This document shows positions 1 to 5,532 of a stretch of DNA of 5,548 bases, in pieces. Under the pieces are notes generated by a model, which did no database searches, had not been told where the DNA came from, and was given only the letters and a program-made list of their open reading frames with translations. The stretch spans positions 1 to 5,548 of the forward strand of contig JAUWQS010000132.1 in assembly GCA_030610915.1 (NCBI GenBank). The letters are read 5' to 3'. Position 1 is the stretch's first letter; every line of letters begins with the position of its first letter. This DNA comes from Pseudomonadota bacterium (GTDB taxonomy: Bacteria; Desulfobacterota; Syntrophia; Syntrophales; JADFWA01). The translations under genes were made by a program, and so were the position numbers.

Positions 1-1
1 G

Positions 2-1036
2 GCCGGACAGGCAAAGGTGATGCGCAACTTTGCCAGACAACATAATATAAAACATTATTTTGAGGTTGGAGAGTCAGGGATTGAACATGTTATACTCCCC
101 GAGAAGGGGCTTGTCCTGCCGGGACAATTGATCGTCGGCGCAGACAGTCACACATGCACCTATGGGGCATTAGGCGCATTCTCCACGGGGGTCGGGAGTA
201 CCGATCTGGGGGCAGTTATGGCGACGGGTGAGATATGGTTAAAGGTGCCGTCGACCATCAGGTTGGAATATGAAGGCGCTCTGCAACATGGCGTGAGGGG
301 AAAAGACTTAATCCTTTATACCATTGGACTGCTCGGCGTAGAAGGCGCTCTTTACCGCGCTCTTGAGTTTTCAGGTGAAGTAATTAAAAGACTCCCAATG
401 TCTCAGAGATTCACAATGGCCAATATGGCGGTGGAGGCCGGCGGAAAATCGGGAATCATCGAGCCGGATGAAATAACGCTTGCCTATATTGCTGAAAGAT
501 GCTCTTCAGAGCCTTTGATCCTGAAGGGGGATCCGGGGGCAAAGTACGAAAAAACAGTGACGATAGCAGTGGATAAGATTGAGCCACAGGTCGCCTTCCC
601 CCATTCCCCTGAAAATGTTCGATCGATCTCAGATGTAGGCAATGTTCCGCTCGATCAGGCATTTATCGGTTCCTGTACCAACGGCTGGCTGGAAGATCTA
701 CGCGAGGCGGCAGGTATCCTGAAAGGAAGAACAATCGCTCGCGGCTTGAGGCTTATAGTTATCCCGGGCTCACCCCGGATATATAAGAAAGCTGTGCAGG
801 AGGGAATTATTGAGATATTCCTCGACGCGGGCGCGGTGATCGGTCCACCTTGCTGCGGTCCCTGTCTCGGTGGGCATATGGGCGTACTTGCAGAAGGGGA
901 GCGGGCCATATCAACAACCAACAGAAATTTTATAGGGAGAATGGGACACCCGGGCAGTGAGGTCTATCTGTCCAATCCCCTTGTGGCAGCCGCATCCGCT
1001 GTTCTGGGAAGGATCGGCGGCCCCGATGAGCTTTAA
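2..1036 (+). CDS. leuC: 3-isopropylmalate dehydratase large subunit, 5'-truncated by the window edge
   Basis: Large catalytic subunit of isopropylmalate isomerase, which with LeuD interconverts 2- and 3-isopropylmalate in leucine biosynthesis; cytoplasmic aconitase-superfamily enzyme. The frame is open from base 2, so the start lies upstream. Counting from the GTG codon at 17, visible motifs are GADSHTCTYGALGAF (41-55), RFTMANMAVEAGGKSG (131-146), SCTNG with Cys220, CCGPCLGG with Cys280 and Cys283, and the C-terminal TNRNFIGRMGHPGSE (301-315). Cys220, Cys280 and Cys283 have the spacing (60 and 3) of the 4Fe-4S ligands in archaeal-type (type 2) LeuC, whose usual length near 420 implies about 75 residues are missing. 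No frameshift or lost ligand is seen. Isomerases of this class can also act on citramalate (isoleucine route) or homocitrate-type substrates, so the exact substrate is inferred mainly from the neighbouring leuB. Family assignment is very secure. Confidence 0.96.
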   Translation, partial: AGQAKVMRNFARQHNIKHYFEVGESGIEHVILPEKGLVLPGQLIVGADSHTCTYGALGAFSTGVGSTDLGAVMATGEIWLKVPSTIRLEYEGALQHGVRGKDLILYTIGLLGVEGALYRALEFSGEVIKRLPMSQRFTMANMAVEAGGKSGIIEPDEITLAYIAERCSSEPLILKGDPGAKYEKTVTIAVDKIEPQVAFPHSPENVRSISDVGNVPLDQAFIGSCTNGWLEDLREAAGILKGRTIARGLRLIVIPGSPRIYKKAVQEGIIEIFLDAGAVIGPPCCGPCLGGHMGVLAEGERAISTTNRNFIGRMGHPGSEVYLSNPLVAAASAVLGRIGGPDEL

Positions 1037-1050
1037 TTTTGTAACCATTC

Positions 1051-1070
1051 ACCGCAGAGAACGCAGAGAC
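1051..1070. repeat. Short tandem CGCAGAGA motif
   Basis: CGCAGAGA occurs at 1053-1060 and again at 1062-1069, a period of 9. From memory, motifs of the form ACCGCAGAGAACGCAGAG are scattered through intergenic DNA of many environmental and deltaproteobacterial genomes, so this is probably one copy of a dispersed repeat; that link is recollection, not something shown in this window. Confidence 0.5.
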
Positions 1071-1149
1071 GACAAAACAATTAGCTTAGGATTATACTCA
1101 ACACGGCCATAGCTCACGCTTTTTGAGTCAGTCAAGATTGCACAGAATA

Positions 1150-1175
1150 TGTAGAGGAAGGCTTTAGCCTTCCAT
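1150..1175 (+). repeat. REP-like palindromic element, left copy
   Basis: The unit begins TGTAG and carries a perfect 8-bp stem, GGAAGGCT (1156-1163) and AGCCTTCC (1166-1173), around a two-base TT loop, followed by AT. The same layout recurs in inverted orientation at 1221-1246. No run of T follows the stem, so a terminator is not supported. Confidence 0.8.
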
Positions 1176-1220
1176 ATGTGTTGGCACGTAACGGAAAGTT
1201 TTAACCTCCACTAAAAGAGA

Positions 1221-1246
1221 ATGGAGACCTAAAGGTCTCCGCTACA
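1221..1246 (-). repeat. REP-like palindromic element, right copy, inverted
   Basis: Read on the minus strand this unit also begins TGTAG. Its stem arms on the plus strand are GGAGACCT (1223-1230) and AGGTCTCC (1233-1240) around an AA loop. Compared with the left copy, several stem positions differ, and the changes are matched on both arms, so the palindrome rather than the exact sequence is conserved. No T tract follows. Confidence 0.8.
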
Positions 1247-1284
1247 CGGGATTCATGTATACTCTACAAAGAAAGTTTTACCAT

Positions 1285-1290
1285 AAAAGG
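1285..1290 (+). promoter_or_regulatory. Ribosome binding site of leuD
   Basis: AAAAGG lies 8 nt upstream of the ATG at 1299, outside the repeat pair, so leuD translation start is independent of leuC translation. Confidence 0.6.
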
Positions 1291-1298
1291 TATTTTAA

Positions 1299-1796
1299 AT
1301 GAAATTTCAAGGAAATGTATGGAAGTTTGGCGACAATATTGATACTGATCTGATCATACCTGCGAGATGCCTCAACGTATCGGATGGATCTGAGTTGGCA
1401 AAGAGTTGTTTTATAGATGTCAATCCGGATTTCGCAAGAGATGTCTCTTCCGGCGACATACTGATTGCAGGCAGAAACTTTGGTTGTGGCTCATCTCGTG
1501 AACATGCCCCGCTTGCGATCAAAGAGGCGGGTATCAGCGTGATAATTGCCGGGAGTTTTGCGAGGATATTTTACCGAAACGCGTTTAATATAGGTCTGCC
1601 GCTCCTTGAATCGGAAGAGGCAGGCGAAGGGCTATCGGAAGGAGAACAGGTATCTGTCGATCTCGCAACCGGTGAGATCAAAAATATCGACAGCGGAAAA
1701 ACCTTTCACGCGCATTCAATTCCGGATTTCATGAGGGAACTGATAGAAGCAGGCGGGTTGGTGGAATATATCAAAAGGAGTAAAATCAGACCATGA
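1299..1796 (+). CDS. leuD: 3-isopropylmalate dehydratase small subunit
   Basis: Swivel-domain subunit that pairs with LeuC to complete the isopropylmalate isomerase active site. At 165 residues it matches the archaeal-type (type 2) LeuD length, in agreement with the class of LeuC next door, rather than the ~200-residue E. coli type. Visible motifs are the N-terminal FGDNIDTDLIIPAR (10-23) and GRNFGCGSSREHAP (58-71), the conserved Ser-Arg-containing substrate loop, then AIKEAGISVIIAGSFARIFYRNAFNIGLP. The loop after IIPAR, which in this family normally starts with Tyr (YLNT-like) and helps set substrate choice, reads CLNV here, with Cys24 in place of Tyr. The ATG at 1299 is preceded by AAAAGG, and MKFQGNVWKFGDN is the usual family N-terminus. 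The 3' end overlaps leuB by four bases (ATGA), which predicts translational coupling. Citramalate or homocitrate-type substrates cannot be excluded. Confidence 0.96.
   Translation: MKFQGNVWKFGDNIDTDLIIPARCLNVSDGSELAKSCFIDVNPDFARDVSSGDILIAGRNFGCGSSREHAPLAIKEAGISVIIAGSFARIFYRNAFNIGLPLLESEEAGEGLSEGEQVSVDLATGEIKNIDSGKTFHAHSIPDFMRELIEAGGLVEYIKRSKIRP
1775..1780 (+). promoter_or_regulatory. Ribosome binding site of leuB inside leuD
   Basis: AAGGAG sits within the last codons of leuD, 12 nt before the leuB ATG at 1793. The spacing is a little long, but with the ATGA overlap it supports this start and coupled translation. Confidence 0.6.
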
Positions 1797-2860
1797 AGAG
1801 CTACGATATTGGTGTAATACCAGGAGATGGTACAGGGCCTGAGGTAACAGAGGAGGCCATTAAGGCATTGAATGCCATTTCAGAGGTTGGGGGGGTGCAA
1901 TTTAATCTCGTGCATTATGATATTGGCGGAGAGAGATATCTCAGCAAGGGAGAACTCCTTCCGGATACTGTTCTTTCTGAACTAAGAGAGATGGATGCCG
2001 TACTCCTTGGGGCGATCGGTCATCCAAAAGTCAACCCGGGAATACTTGAAAAGGAAATTTTACTGAAGCTTCGCTTTGAACTGGACCTTTACATAAACCT
2101 AAGACCCGTCATTCTCTTACCAGGCGTTTATACGCCTATTAAAGATAAGGGGCCTGAGGATATCGACTTTGTGGTTGTAAGAGAAAATACTGAAGGACTC
2201 TATACCGGAAGTGGTGGTTTTTTGAAGAAAGGGACTAAGAATGAGGTAGCGATTCAGGAATCGATAAATACAAGAGGAGGGGTTGAGCGCTGCATCCGCT
2301 TTGCATTCGAATATTGCAGGAGAAGGAATAAGGAAAAGAGGCTGACACTGTGCGGGAAAACGAATGTGCTCACCTACGCATTCGATCTGTGGGAGAGGGT
2401 CTTCAATGAATGCGGCAGGGACTATCCTGATATCGAAACCGATTACGCCCACGTGGATGCCATATGTATGTGGATGGTAAAGAATCCTGAATTTTTTGAT
2501 GTGATCGTGACAGATAATATGTTCGGAGATATCATTACTGATCTGGGAGCAATGATTCAGGGTGGAATGGGTATAGCCGCCGGCGGCAATATAAACCCGG
2601 AAGGCGTCGCAATGTTTGAACCGATCGGAGGCTCTGCCCCGAAATATACGGGCTTAAACAAGATAAATCCATTAGCTGCGATAGCTGCAGTTCAGATGAT
2701 GCTTGATTATCTCGAAGAGGAAACATTATCGGCAATCCTTTTGGGGGCGATCAAGAGAGTGGTAAAAGACGATGTCAAAAGCCTGAGCGCCGGTAAAATG
2801 GGGTATGGAACGCGTGAGGTGGGAGATTTAGTGGCACGCTATATCAGGTCCACAGATTAA
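1793..2860 (+). CDS. leuB: 3-isopropylmalate dehydrogenase
   Basis: Cytoplasmic NAD-dependent enzyme that oxidises and decarboxylates 3-isopropylmalate to 2-oxoisocaproate, the last step before transamination to leucine. The 355 residues are full length for the isocitrate/isopropylmalate dehydrogenase family. Visible features are GDGTGPEV (11-18), LLGAIGHP (71-78), the substrate-binding helix LKLRFELDLYINLRP with Arg94 and Arg104 (91-105), VVVRENTEGLYTG with Arg130 and Tyr137, the KTNVLT motif with Lys189, HVDA with Asp222, DNMFGDIITD with metal-ligand candidates Asp246 and Asp250, and the cofactor-site GGSAP (279-283). These correspond in order and spacing to the catalytic residues known for Thermus IPMDH. 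The LLKLRFELD helix favours isopropylmalate over isocitrate; a tartrate/malate-type dehydrogenase is the main alternative and less likely given leuCD upstream. The start at 1793 overlaps the leuD stop. Confidence 0.95.
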   Translation: MKSYDIGVIPGDGTGPEVTEEAIKALNAISEVGGVQFNLVHYDIGGERYLSKGELLPDTVLSELREMDAVLLGAIGHPKVNPGILEKEILLKLRFELDLYINLRPVILLPGVYTPIKDKGPEDIDFVVVRENTEGLYTGSGGFLKKGTKNEVAIQESINTRGGVERCIRFAFEYCRRRNKEKRLTLCGKTNVLTYAFDLWERVFNECGRDYPDIETDYAHVDAICMWMVKNPEFFDVIVTDNMFGDIITDLGAMIQGGMGIAAGGNINPEGVAMFEPIGGSAPKYTGLNKINPLAAIAAVQMMLDYLEEETLSAILLGAIKRVVKDDVKSLSAGKMGYGTREVGDLVARYIRSTD

Positions 2861-2898
2861 CCCGGCAGACAGGCGGGAATCTATGATCACTTACTTCT

Positions 2899-2915
2899 AA
2901 GCCGGACAAGCCGGA
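2899..2915. repeat. 9-nt tandem AAGCCGGA motif
   Basis: AAGCCGGA occurs at 2899-2906 and 2908-2915, separated by one C. It lies just left of the outer inverted-repeat arm and is probably part of the same repeat accumulation. Confidence 0.5.
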
Positions 2916-2940
2916 GCCGAAGGGGAAAGAATGAACATCG

Positions 2941-3183
2941 AACGTCCAACATCGAATGTTGAATGGGAAAAGATGAAGAGAAGTTTGTAGGGTGGATTAA
3001 GCGGAGCGAATCCACCGAAAGCCCTTGAAACTTGAAATTGGAAAGTAGAAATTTGGGGGCGATGAAACGAGTTTACAAGTTGACAGACTTCGGTGAGCTC
3101 AGTCGAGCCGTACAAAAACATGAAGGCCGAATTTCCAATTTCTATTTTCTAATTTCAACGTTCAATGTTCGATGTTGGACGTT
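2941..3183. repeat. Nested long inverted repeat
   Basis: Outer arms 2941-2963 and 3161-3183 match at 21 of 23 positions in inverted orientation, including a shared AACGTCCAACATCGAA. Inner arms 3032-3053 and 3137-3158 match at 20 of 22, beginning TTGAAATT. On the right, the outer and inner arms are only 2 nt apart; on the left they are 68 nt apart, with a REP-like hairpin in between. The simplest reading is one longer inverted repeat whose left arm was interrupted. The right arm overlaps the first codons of the longest possible yciO frame. Confidence 0.8.
2991..3016. repeat. REP-like hairpin inside the left arm of the nested repeat
   Basis: GGTGGATT (2991-2998) and AATCCACC (3009-3016) form a perfect 8-bp stem around a 10-nt loop (AAGCGGAGCG), preceded by TTTGTAG. 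From memory, GTAGGGTGG...CCACC elements of this form are dispersed in many bacterial genomes. It differs in sequence from the pair at 1150-1246, so it appears to be a second family. No T tract follows. Confidence 0.7.
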
Positions 3184-3219
3184 TATCTTTTCGAACCTGT
3201 GAGCGGTTCCAGACAGAAT

Positions 3220-3828
3220 ATGTTACTGTCAATCAACACAGAAAATCCCCAGCAGCGATTGATCGGAAAGGCTGTCGATATATTGAAGGATGGGGGAATA
3301 ATTATCTACCCCACCGATACGGTCTATGGAATGGGTTGCGACCTCTTTAATAAAAAAGGCATCGAAAAGATTTACGAGATCAAGCATAGAAGCAAAAAAC
3401 AACCTCTCAGCTTTATCTGCGCAGACCTCAAGGATATAAGCCGCTACGCCCATGTGCCGAACTACGCTTACAAAATAATGAGGCGCCTGTTACCCGGACC
3501 TTACACCTTTATACTCGAGGCATCCAGGCTCGTTCCGAAAATCCTGCTCCCAAAGAGAAAAACAACCGGAATCAGAATTCCGGATAATCTGATATCTCTC
3601 TCCCTTGCCAGGGAGTTAGGACATCCTATTATAAGCACCAGCGCAATGATTGAACAGAATGAAATATCAGGCGACGCATCCGAGATCGAAGAAAAATTAG
3701 GGCGTTGCGTGGATCTTATTATCGATGGGGGCATCCTTGGTACGGAACAATCGAGTATTGTAAACCTGGTCGACGGCATACCTCAGGTTATCAGGGCTGG
3801 CAAAGGTGACATAAGCTCCCTCCTGTAA
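3220..3828 (+). CDS. yciO: YciO-subfamily protein of the TsaC/Sua5/YrdC fold
   Basis: The fold is shared with L-threonylcarbamoyladenylate synthases (TsaC/Sua5), which make the intermediate for t6A in ANN-reading tRNAs; the physiological role of the YciO branch is not settled. From the ATG at 3220 the protein has 202 residues, close to E. coli YciO (about 206), and its N-terminal NPQQRLI matches the YciO start region. Landmarks are YPTDTVYG (30-37), KHR (55-57) followed by PLSFIC, LPGPYTFIL (91-99), KRKTTGIRIP (112-121), STSAM (139-143), SSIVNL (178-183) and RAGKGD (192-197). The KxR pair of TsaC is present, but the SxN motif is SAM, typical of YciO rather than TsaC. The frame stays open back to an ATG at 3172, inside a repeat, and includes a GTG at 3199; 3220 is preferred from homology, although no good Shine-Dalgarno precedes any of the three. 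rng follows after 47 nt and may be co-transcribed. Confidence 0.88.
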   Translation: MLLSINTENPQQRLIGKAVDILKDGGIIIYPTDTVYGMGCDLFNKKGIEKIYEIKHRSKKQPLSFICADLKDISRYAHVPNYAYKIMRRLLPGPYTFILEASRLVPKILLPKRKTTGIRIPDNLISLSLARELGHPIISTSAMIEQNEISGDASEIEEKLGRCVDLIIDGGILGTEQSSIVNLVDGIPQVIRAGKGDISSLL

Positions 3829-3864
3829 ACCGCCATAGCCGATCGACCACAAAAAAACATAAAA

Positions 3865-3870
3865 AAAGGA
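3865..3870 (+). promoter_or_regulatory. Ribosome binding site of rng
   Basis: AAAGGA, at the end of an A-rich run, lies 5 nt before the ATG at 3876 and fixes that start. Confidence 0.7.
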
Positions 3871-3875
3871 TCATT

Positions 3876-5465
3876 ATGAAAAAGAAAATGCTGATAAATG
3901 CCATCGATGAAGAACAGAGCCGAATGGCCATTGTCGATGGTGACGGCAAGCTGACGGAATTCAACATTCAGATGTCGACTAAGGAACGGACAACCGGAAA
4001 CATCTACAAGGGGATTGTCGTAAAGGTAGAGCGCGGTCTCCAGGCAGCTTTTGTGAACTGTGGAAGCGGCAGAAATGGTTTCCTCCCTCTGAACGATGTC
4101 CACCCGGAATATTTAGTCAAAAAAGAAGGCGCACAGGAAACAAGACCTGCTCTAAAAACCGGACAGGAAGTACTCGTTCAGATATTGAGAGAAGAAAGAG
4201 ACAGAAAAGGGGCGATGCTTACAACCTATATATCGCTGGCAGGGCGGTATATTGTCCTGATGCCCAACAAAAAGAGCAGCGGTATATCTCGGAAGATAGA
4301 AGATGAGGCGGAGCGAGAGAAACTAAAGGAGTTGATGAATCAGATAAACAAAGATGAAAAGATCGGTTACATTGTCCGTACAGCAGGAATAAACAGAAAA
4401 AAACAGGAACTTTCCAGCGACTACCAGCGCCTTCTCAGATTATGGGGAGACATACAGGAAAAGTCCAAAACCACCAGGGCGCCATCGCTTATCTATCAGG
4501 AAAGTGACTTTGGAGTGCGCTCGCTACGGGACTATTTTACACCGGATATCGACGAGATTCGTGTTGATGATATTGAGATATTTAGAAAAATGAAGGATTA
4601 CTGCAAGGTGGTTTCCCCGAGAAGTATCAAGTTAATCAAACATTACAACGAGAAGACCCCTATCTTTAACAAGTATCAGCTCGAGGATCAGATAGCGGCG
4701 ATTTACAGAGATCGGGTGCCCCTGAAATCCGGTGGTTCTATCATCATAAGTCCCACAGAGGCGATGTTCACAATAGATGTTAACTCTGGGCGCGCCTTAA
4801 ATAAAAAGAATATTGAGCAAACCGCCTTCCAGACAAACCTCGAAGCGGCCGATGAAATAGCGAGACAGCTCAGATTGAGAGATCTGGGAGGACTGATTGT
4901 AATAGATTTCATAGATATGATGGACAGCAGACATAATGCGGAAGTGGAAAGGACATTTAAAAAGGCCTTAAGCCTGGATAGATCCAGAATACGGCTCTTA
5001 AAAATATCCAGGCTCGGCATTCTGGAACTCTCGAGGCAGAAAAAACAATCCACAATCCAGGAAATCAGTCATACCGTATGTCCCTACTGCAAGGGCAGCG
5101 GGCTGAGACCATCATTAGGATATGCGGCGTTAGGCATCCTGAGAAAAATCAAATCAGAGGTGGCGAAGGGGAGTTCCTCTACTATTAAAGCATTTCTTCC
5201 ATATGAGGTGGCCGACTATTTATTGAATCAAAAGAGAAGTGAAATCAGCAAGCTCGAAAGTTTCTATGACACATCGATATATATATCGGGAAGCCCGGAA
5301 ATAGAGTGGGACAAATCAAGGTTTGAATTCGTTAAAAGAGAAGAGATGGGGGAAACTGATCTCAAAGAAGAAAACAGTCAACCTCTCAAAATAGAACCGC
5401 AAAAAAGGAAAAACGACCAGCCAAAGATACTCAGCCAGATTATCAATATATTGAAATTAGGCTGA
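3876..5465 (+). CDS. rng: Ribonuclease G/E family endoribonuclease
   Basis: Single-strand endoribonuclease that senses 5'-monophosphates and processes rRNA and mRNA. Its 529 residues are slightly longer than E. coli RNase G (489) and about the size of the RNase E catalytic half, with no long RNase E-type scaffold. In order: S1-type domain around 36-125 (NIYKGIVVKVERGLQAAFV, GRNGFLPL), LAGRYIVLMP (121-130) and GYIVRTAG (164-171) holding the 5'-sensor Arg168 and Thr169, the DNase I-like catalytic region with FTIDVNSGRA (298-307; Asp301) and GGLIVIDFIDM (338-348; Asp344), and the Zn-link CPYCKGSG with Cys402 and Cys405. These line up within one to two residues of RNase E Arg169/Thr170, Asp303, Asp346, Cys404 and Cys407, so the enzyme looks fully active. 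Residues 487-529 are a charged, low-complexity tail. The stop codon falls in the first unit of a GGCTG repeat. RNase E and RNase G cannot be separated strictly from sequence; size favours RNase G. Confidence 0.95.
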   Translation: MKKKMLINAIDEEQSRMAIVDGDGKLTEFNIQMSTKERTTGNIYKGIVVKVERGLQAAFVNCGSGRNGFLPLNDVHPEYLVKKEGAQETRPALKTGQEVLVQILREERDRKGAMLTTYISLAGRYIVLMPNKKSSGISRKIEDEAEREKLKELMNQINKDEKIGYIVRTAGINRKKQELSSDYQRLLRLWGDIQEKSKTTRAPSLIYQESDFGVRSLRDYFTPDIDEIRVDDIEIFRKMKDYCKVVSPRSIKLIKHYNEKTPIFNKYQLEDQIAAIYRDRVPLKSGGSIIISPTEAMFTIDVNSGRALNKKNIEQTAFQTNLEAADEIARQLRLRDLGGLIVIDFIDMMDSRHNAEVERTFKKALSLDRSRIRLLKISRLGILELSRQKKQSTIQEISHTVCPYCKGSGLRPSLGYAALGILRKIKSEVAKGSSSTIKAFLPYEVADYLLNQKRSEISKLESFYDTSIYISGSPEIEWDKSRFEFVKREEMGETDLKEENSQPLKIEPQKRKNDQPKILSQIINILKLG

Positions 5466-5508
5466 GGGCTGGGGTAGGCTGTAGGTGGATAGGCTGAAGG
5501 CTGTAAGG
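5460..5508. repeat. GGCTG-rich degenerate tandem repeat at the end of rng
   Basis: GGCTG occurs five times (5460, 5467, 5477, 5492 and 5499 as first bases), and AGGCTGTA occurs twice (5476-5483 and 5498-5505). The first unit includes the last Gly codon and the TGA stop of rng. No hairpin-plus-T-tract terminator is visible. Confidence 0.7.
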
Positions 5509-5526
5509 TAAAAGTAAAAAACAAAT

Positions 5527-5532
5527 TTGACT
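5527..5532 (+). promoter_or_regulatory. Possible -35 box for a gene beyond the window
   Basis: TTGACT in an AT-rich context follows the repeat tract. A -10 box at normal spacing would fall just past the window end, so it cannot be tested here. In several deltaproteobacteria rng is followed by rplU-rpmA, which such a promoter could serve; this is inference. Confidence 0.2.

Larger units (their letters stand above)
1150..1246. repeat. REPIN-like pair of inverted palindromic repeats
   Basis: Two 26-nt palindromic units lie head to head with a 45-nt spacer (1176-1220). Aligned in the same orientation they share TGTAG, the CTTTAG centre and the final CCAT, and differ in their stems by paired changes that keep both stems perfect. 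This is the layout of REP doublets (REPINs), which in known cases are mobilised by RAYT transposases supplied in trans. No RAYT gene lies in the window, so the mobilisation mechanism is inference. Confidence 0.65.
1037..1298. other. 262-nt leuC-leuD spacer filled with repeats
   Basis: No credible coding region is seen here. leuC and leuD usually sit a few bases apart; here the gap holds a CGCAGAGA tandem motif (1053-1069), an AT-rich stretch without clear structure (1071-1149), a pair of inverted palindromic repeats (1150-1246), and an AT-rich leader to leuD (1247-1298). The 10-mer GAAAGTTTTA occurs at 1194-1203 and again at 1271-1280. No Rho-independent terminator or convincing promoter could be recognised, so read-through from leuC to leuD is likely but not proven. 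Confidence 0.8.
2861..3219. other. ~360-nt repeat-filled spacer between leuB and yciO
   Basis: No supportable gene lies here; the short open frames on both strands run through the repeats and resemble no family. From left to right it holds a weak CCCG/CGGG palindrome (2861-2877), a 9-nt tandem motif (2899-2915), outer inverted-repeat arms (2941-2963 with 3161-3183), a REP-like hairpin (2991-3016), inner inverted-repeat arms (3032-3053 with 3137-3158), and a GAGCTC-containing motif (3089-3110). No Rho-independent terminator of the leu operon and no complete promoter for yciO could be recognised; TTGACA at 3080-3085 lacks a suitably spaced -10. Confidence 0.8.

Noticed and set aside
1096..1128. 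Hairpin ACTCAA/TTGAGT in the leuC-leuD spacer
   Set aside because: Only 6 bp with a 21-nt loop and no T tract after it; easily chance in AT-rich DNA.
2117..2452. 111-codon minus-strand open frame inside leuB
   Set aside because: It is antisense to highly conserved IPMDH motifs and shows no independent support.
2861..2877. Possible leu operon terminator (CCCG...CGGG just after the leuB stop)
   Set aside because: The stem is only 4 bp with a 9-nt loop and no T-rich tract follows.
3080..3116. Sigma-70 promoter for yciO built on TTGACA (3080-3085)
   Set aside because: The only -10-like sequence downstream, TACAAA at 3111, is 25 nt away, well outside the normal 16-19 nt spacing.
2897..3121. 74-codon minus-strand open frame across the leuB-yciO spacer
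   Set aside because: It is composed of repeat sequence and has no recognisable motif, so it is not a credible gene.
2931..3190. CRISPR array or att site as explanation for the repeats
   Set aside because: The repeats are inverted and nested, not evenly spaced direct repeats; no cas, integrase or tRNA gene is nearby.
3165..3350. Short + strand open frame starting in the repeat
   Set aside because: It overlaps yciO in another frame, starts within the repeat arm and shows no family resemblance.
4703..5053. 116-codon minus-strand open frame inside rng
   Set aside because: It is antisense to the conserved RNase G catalytic region and shows no protein-family features.
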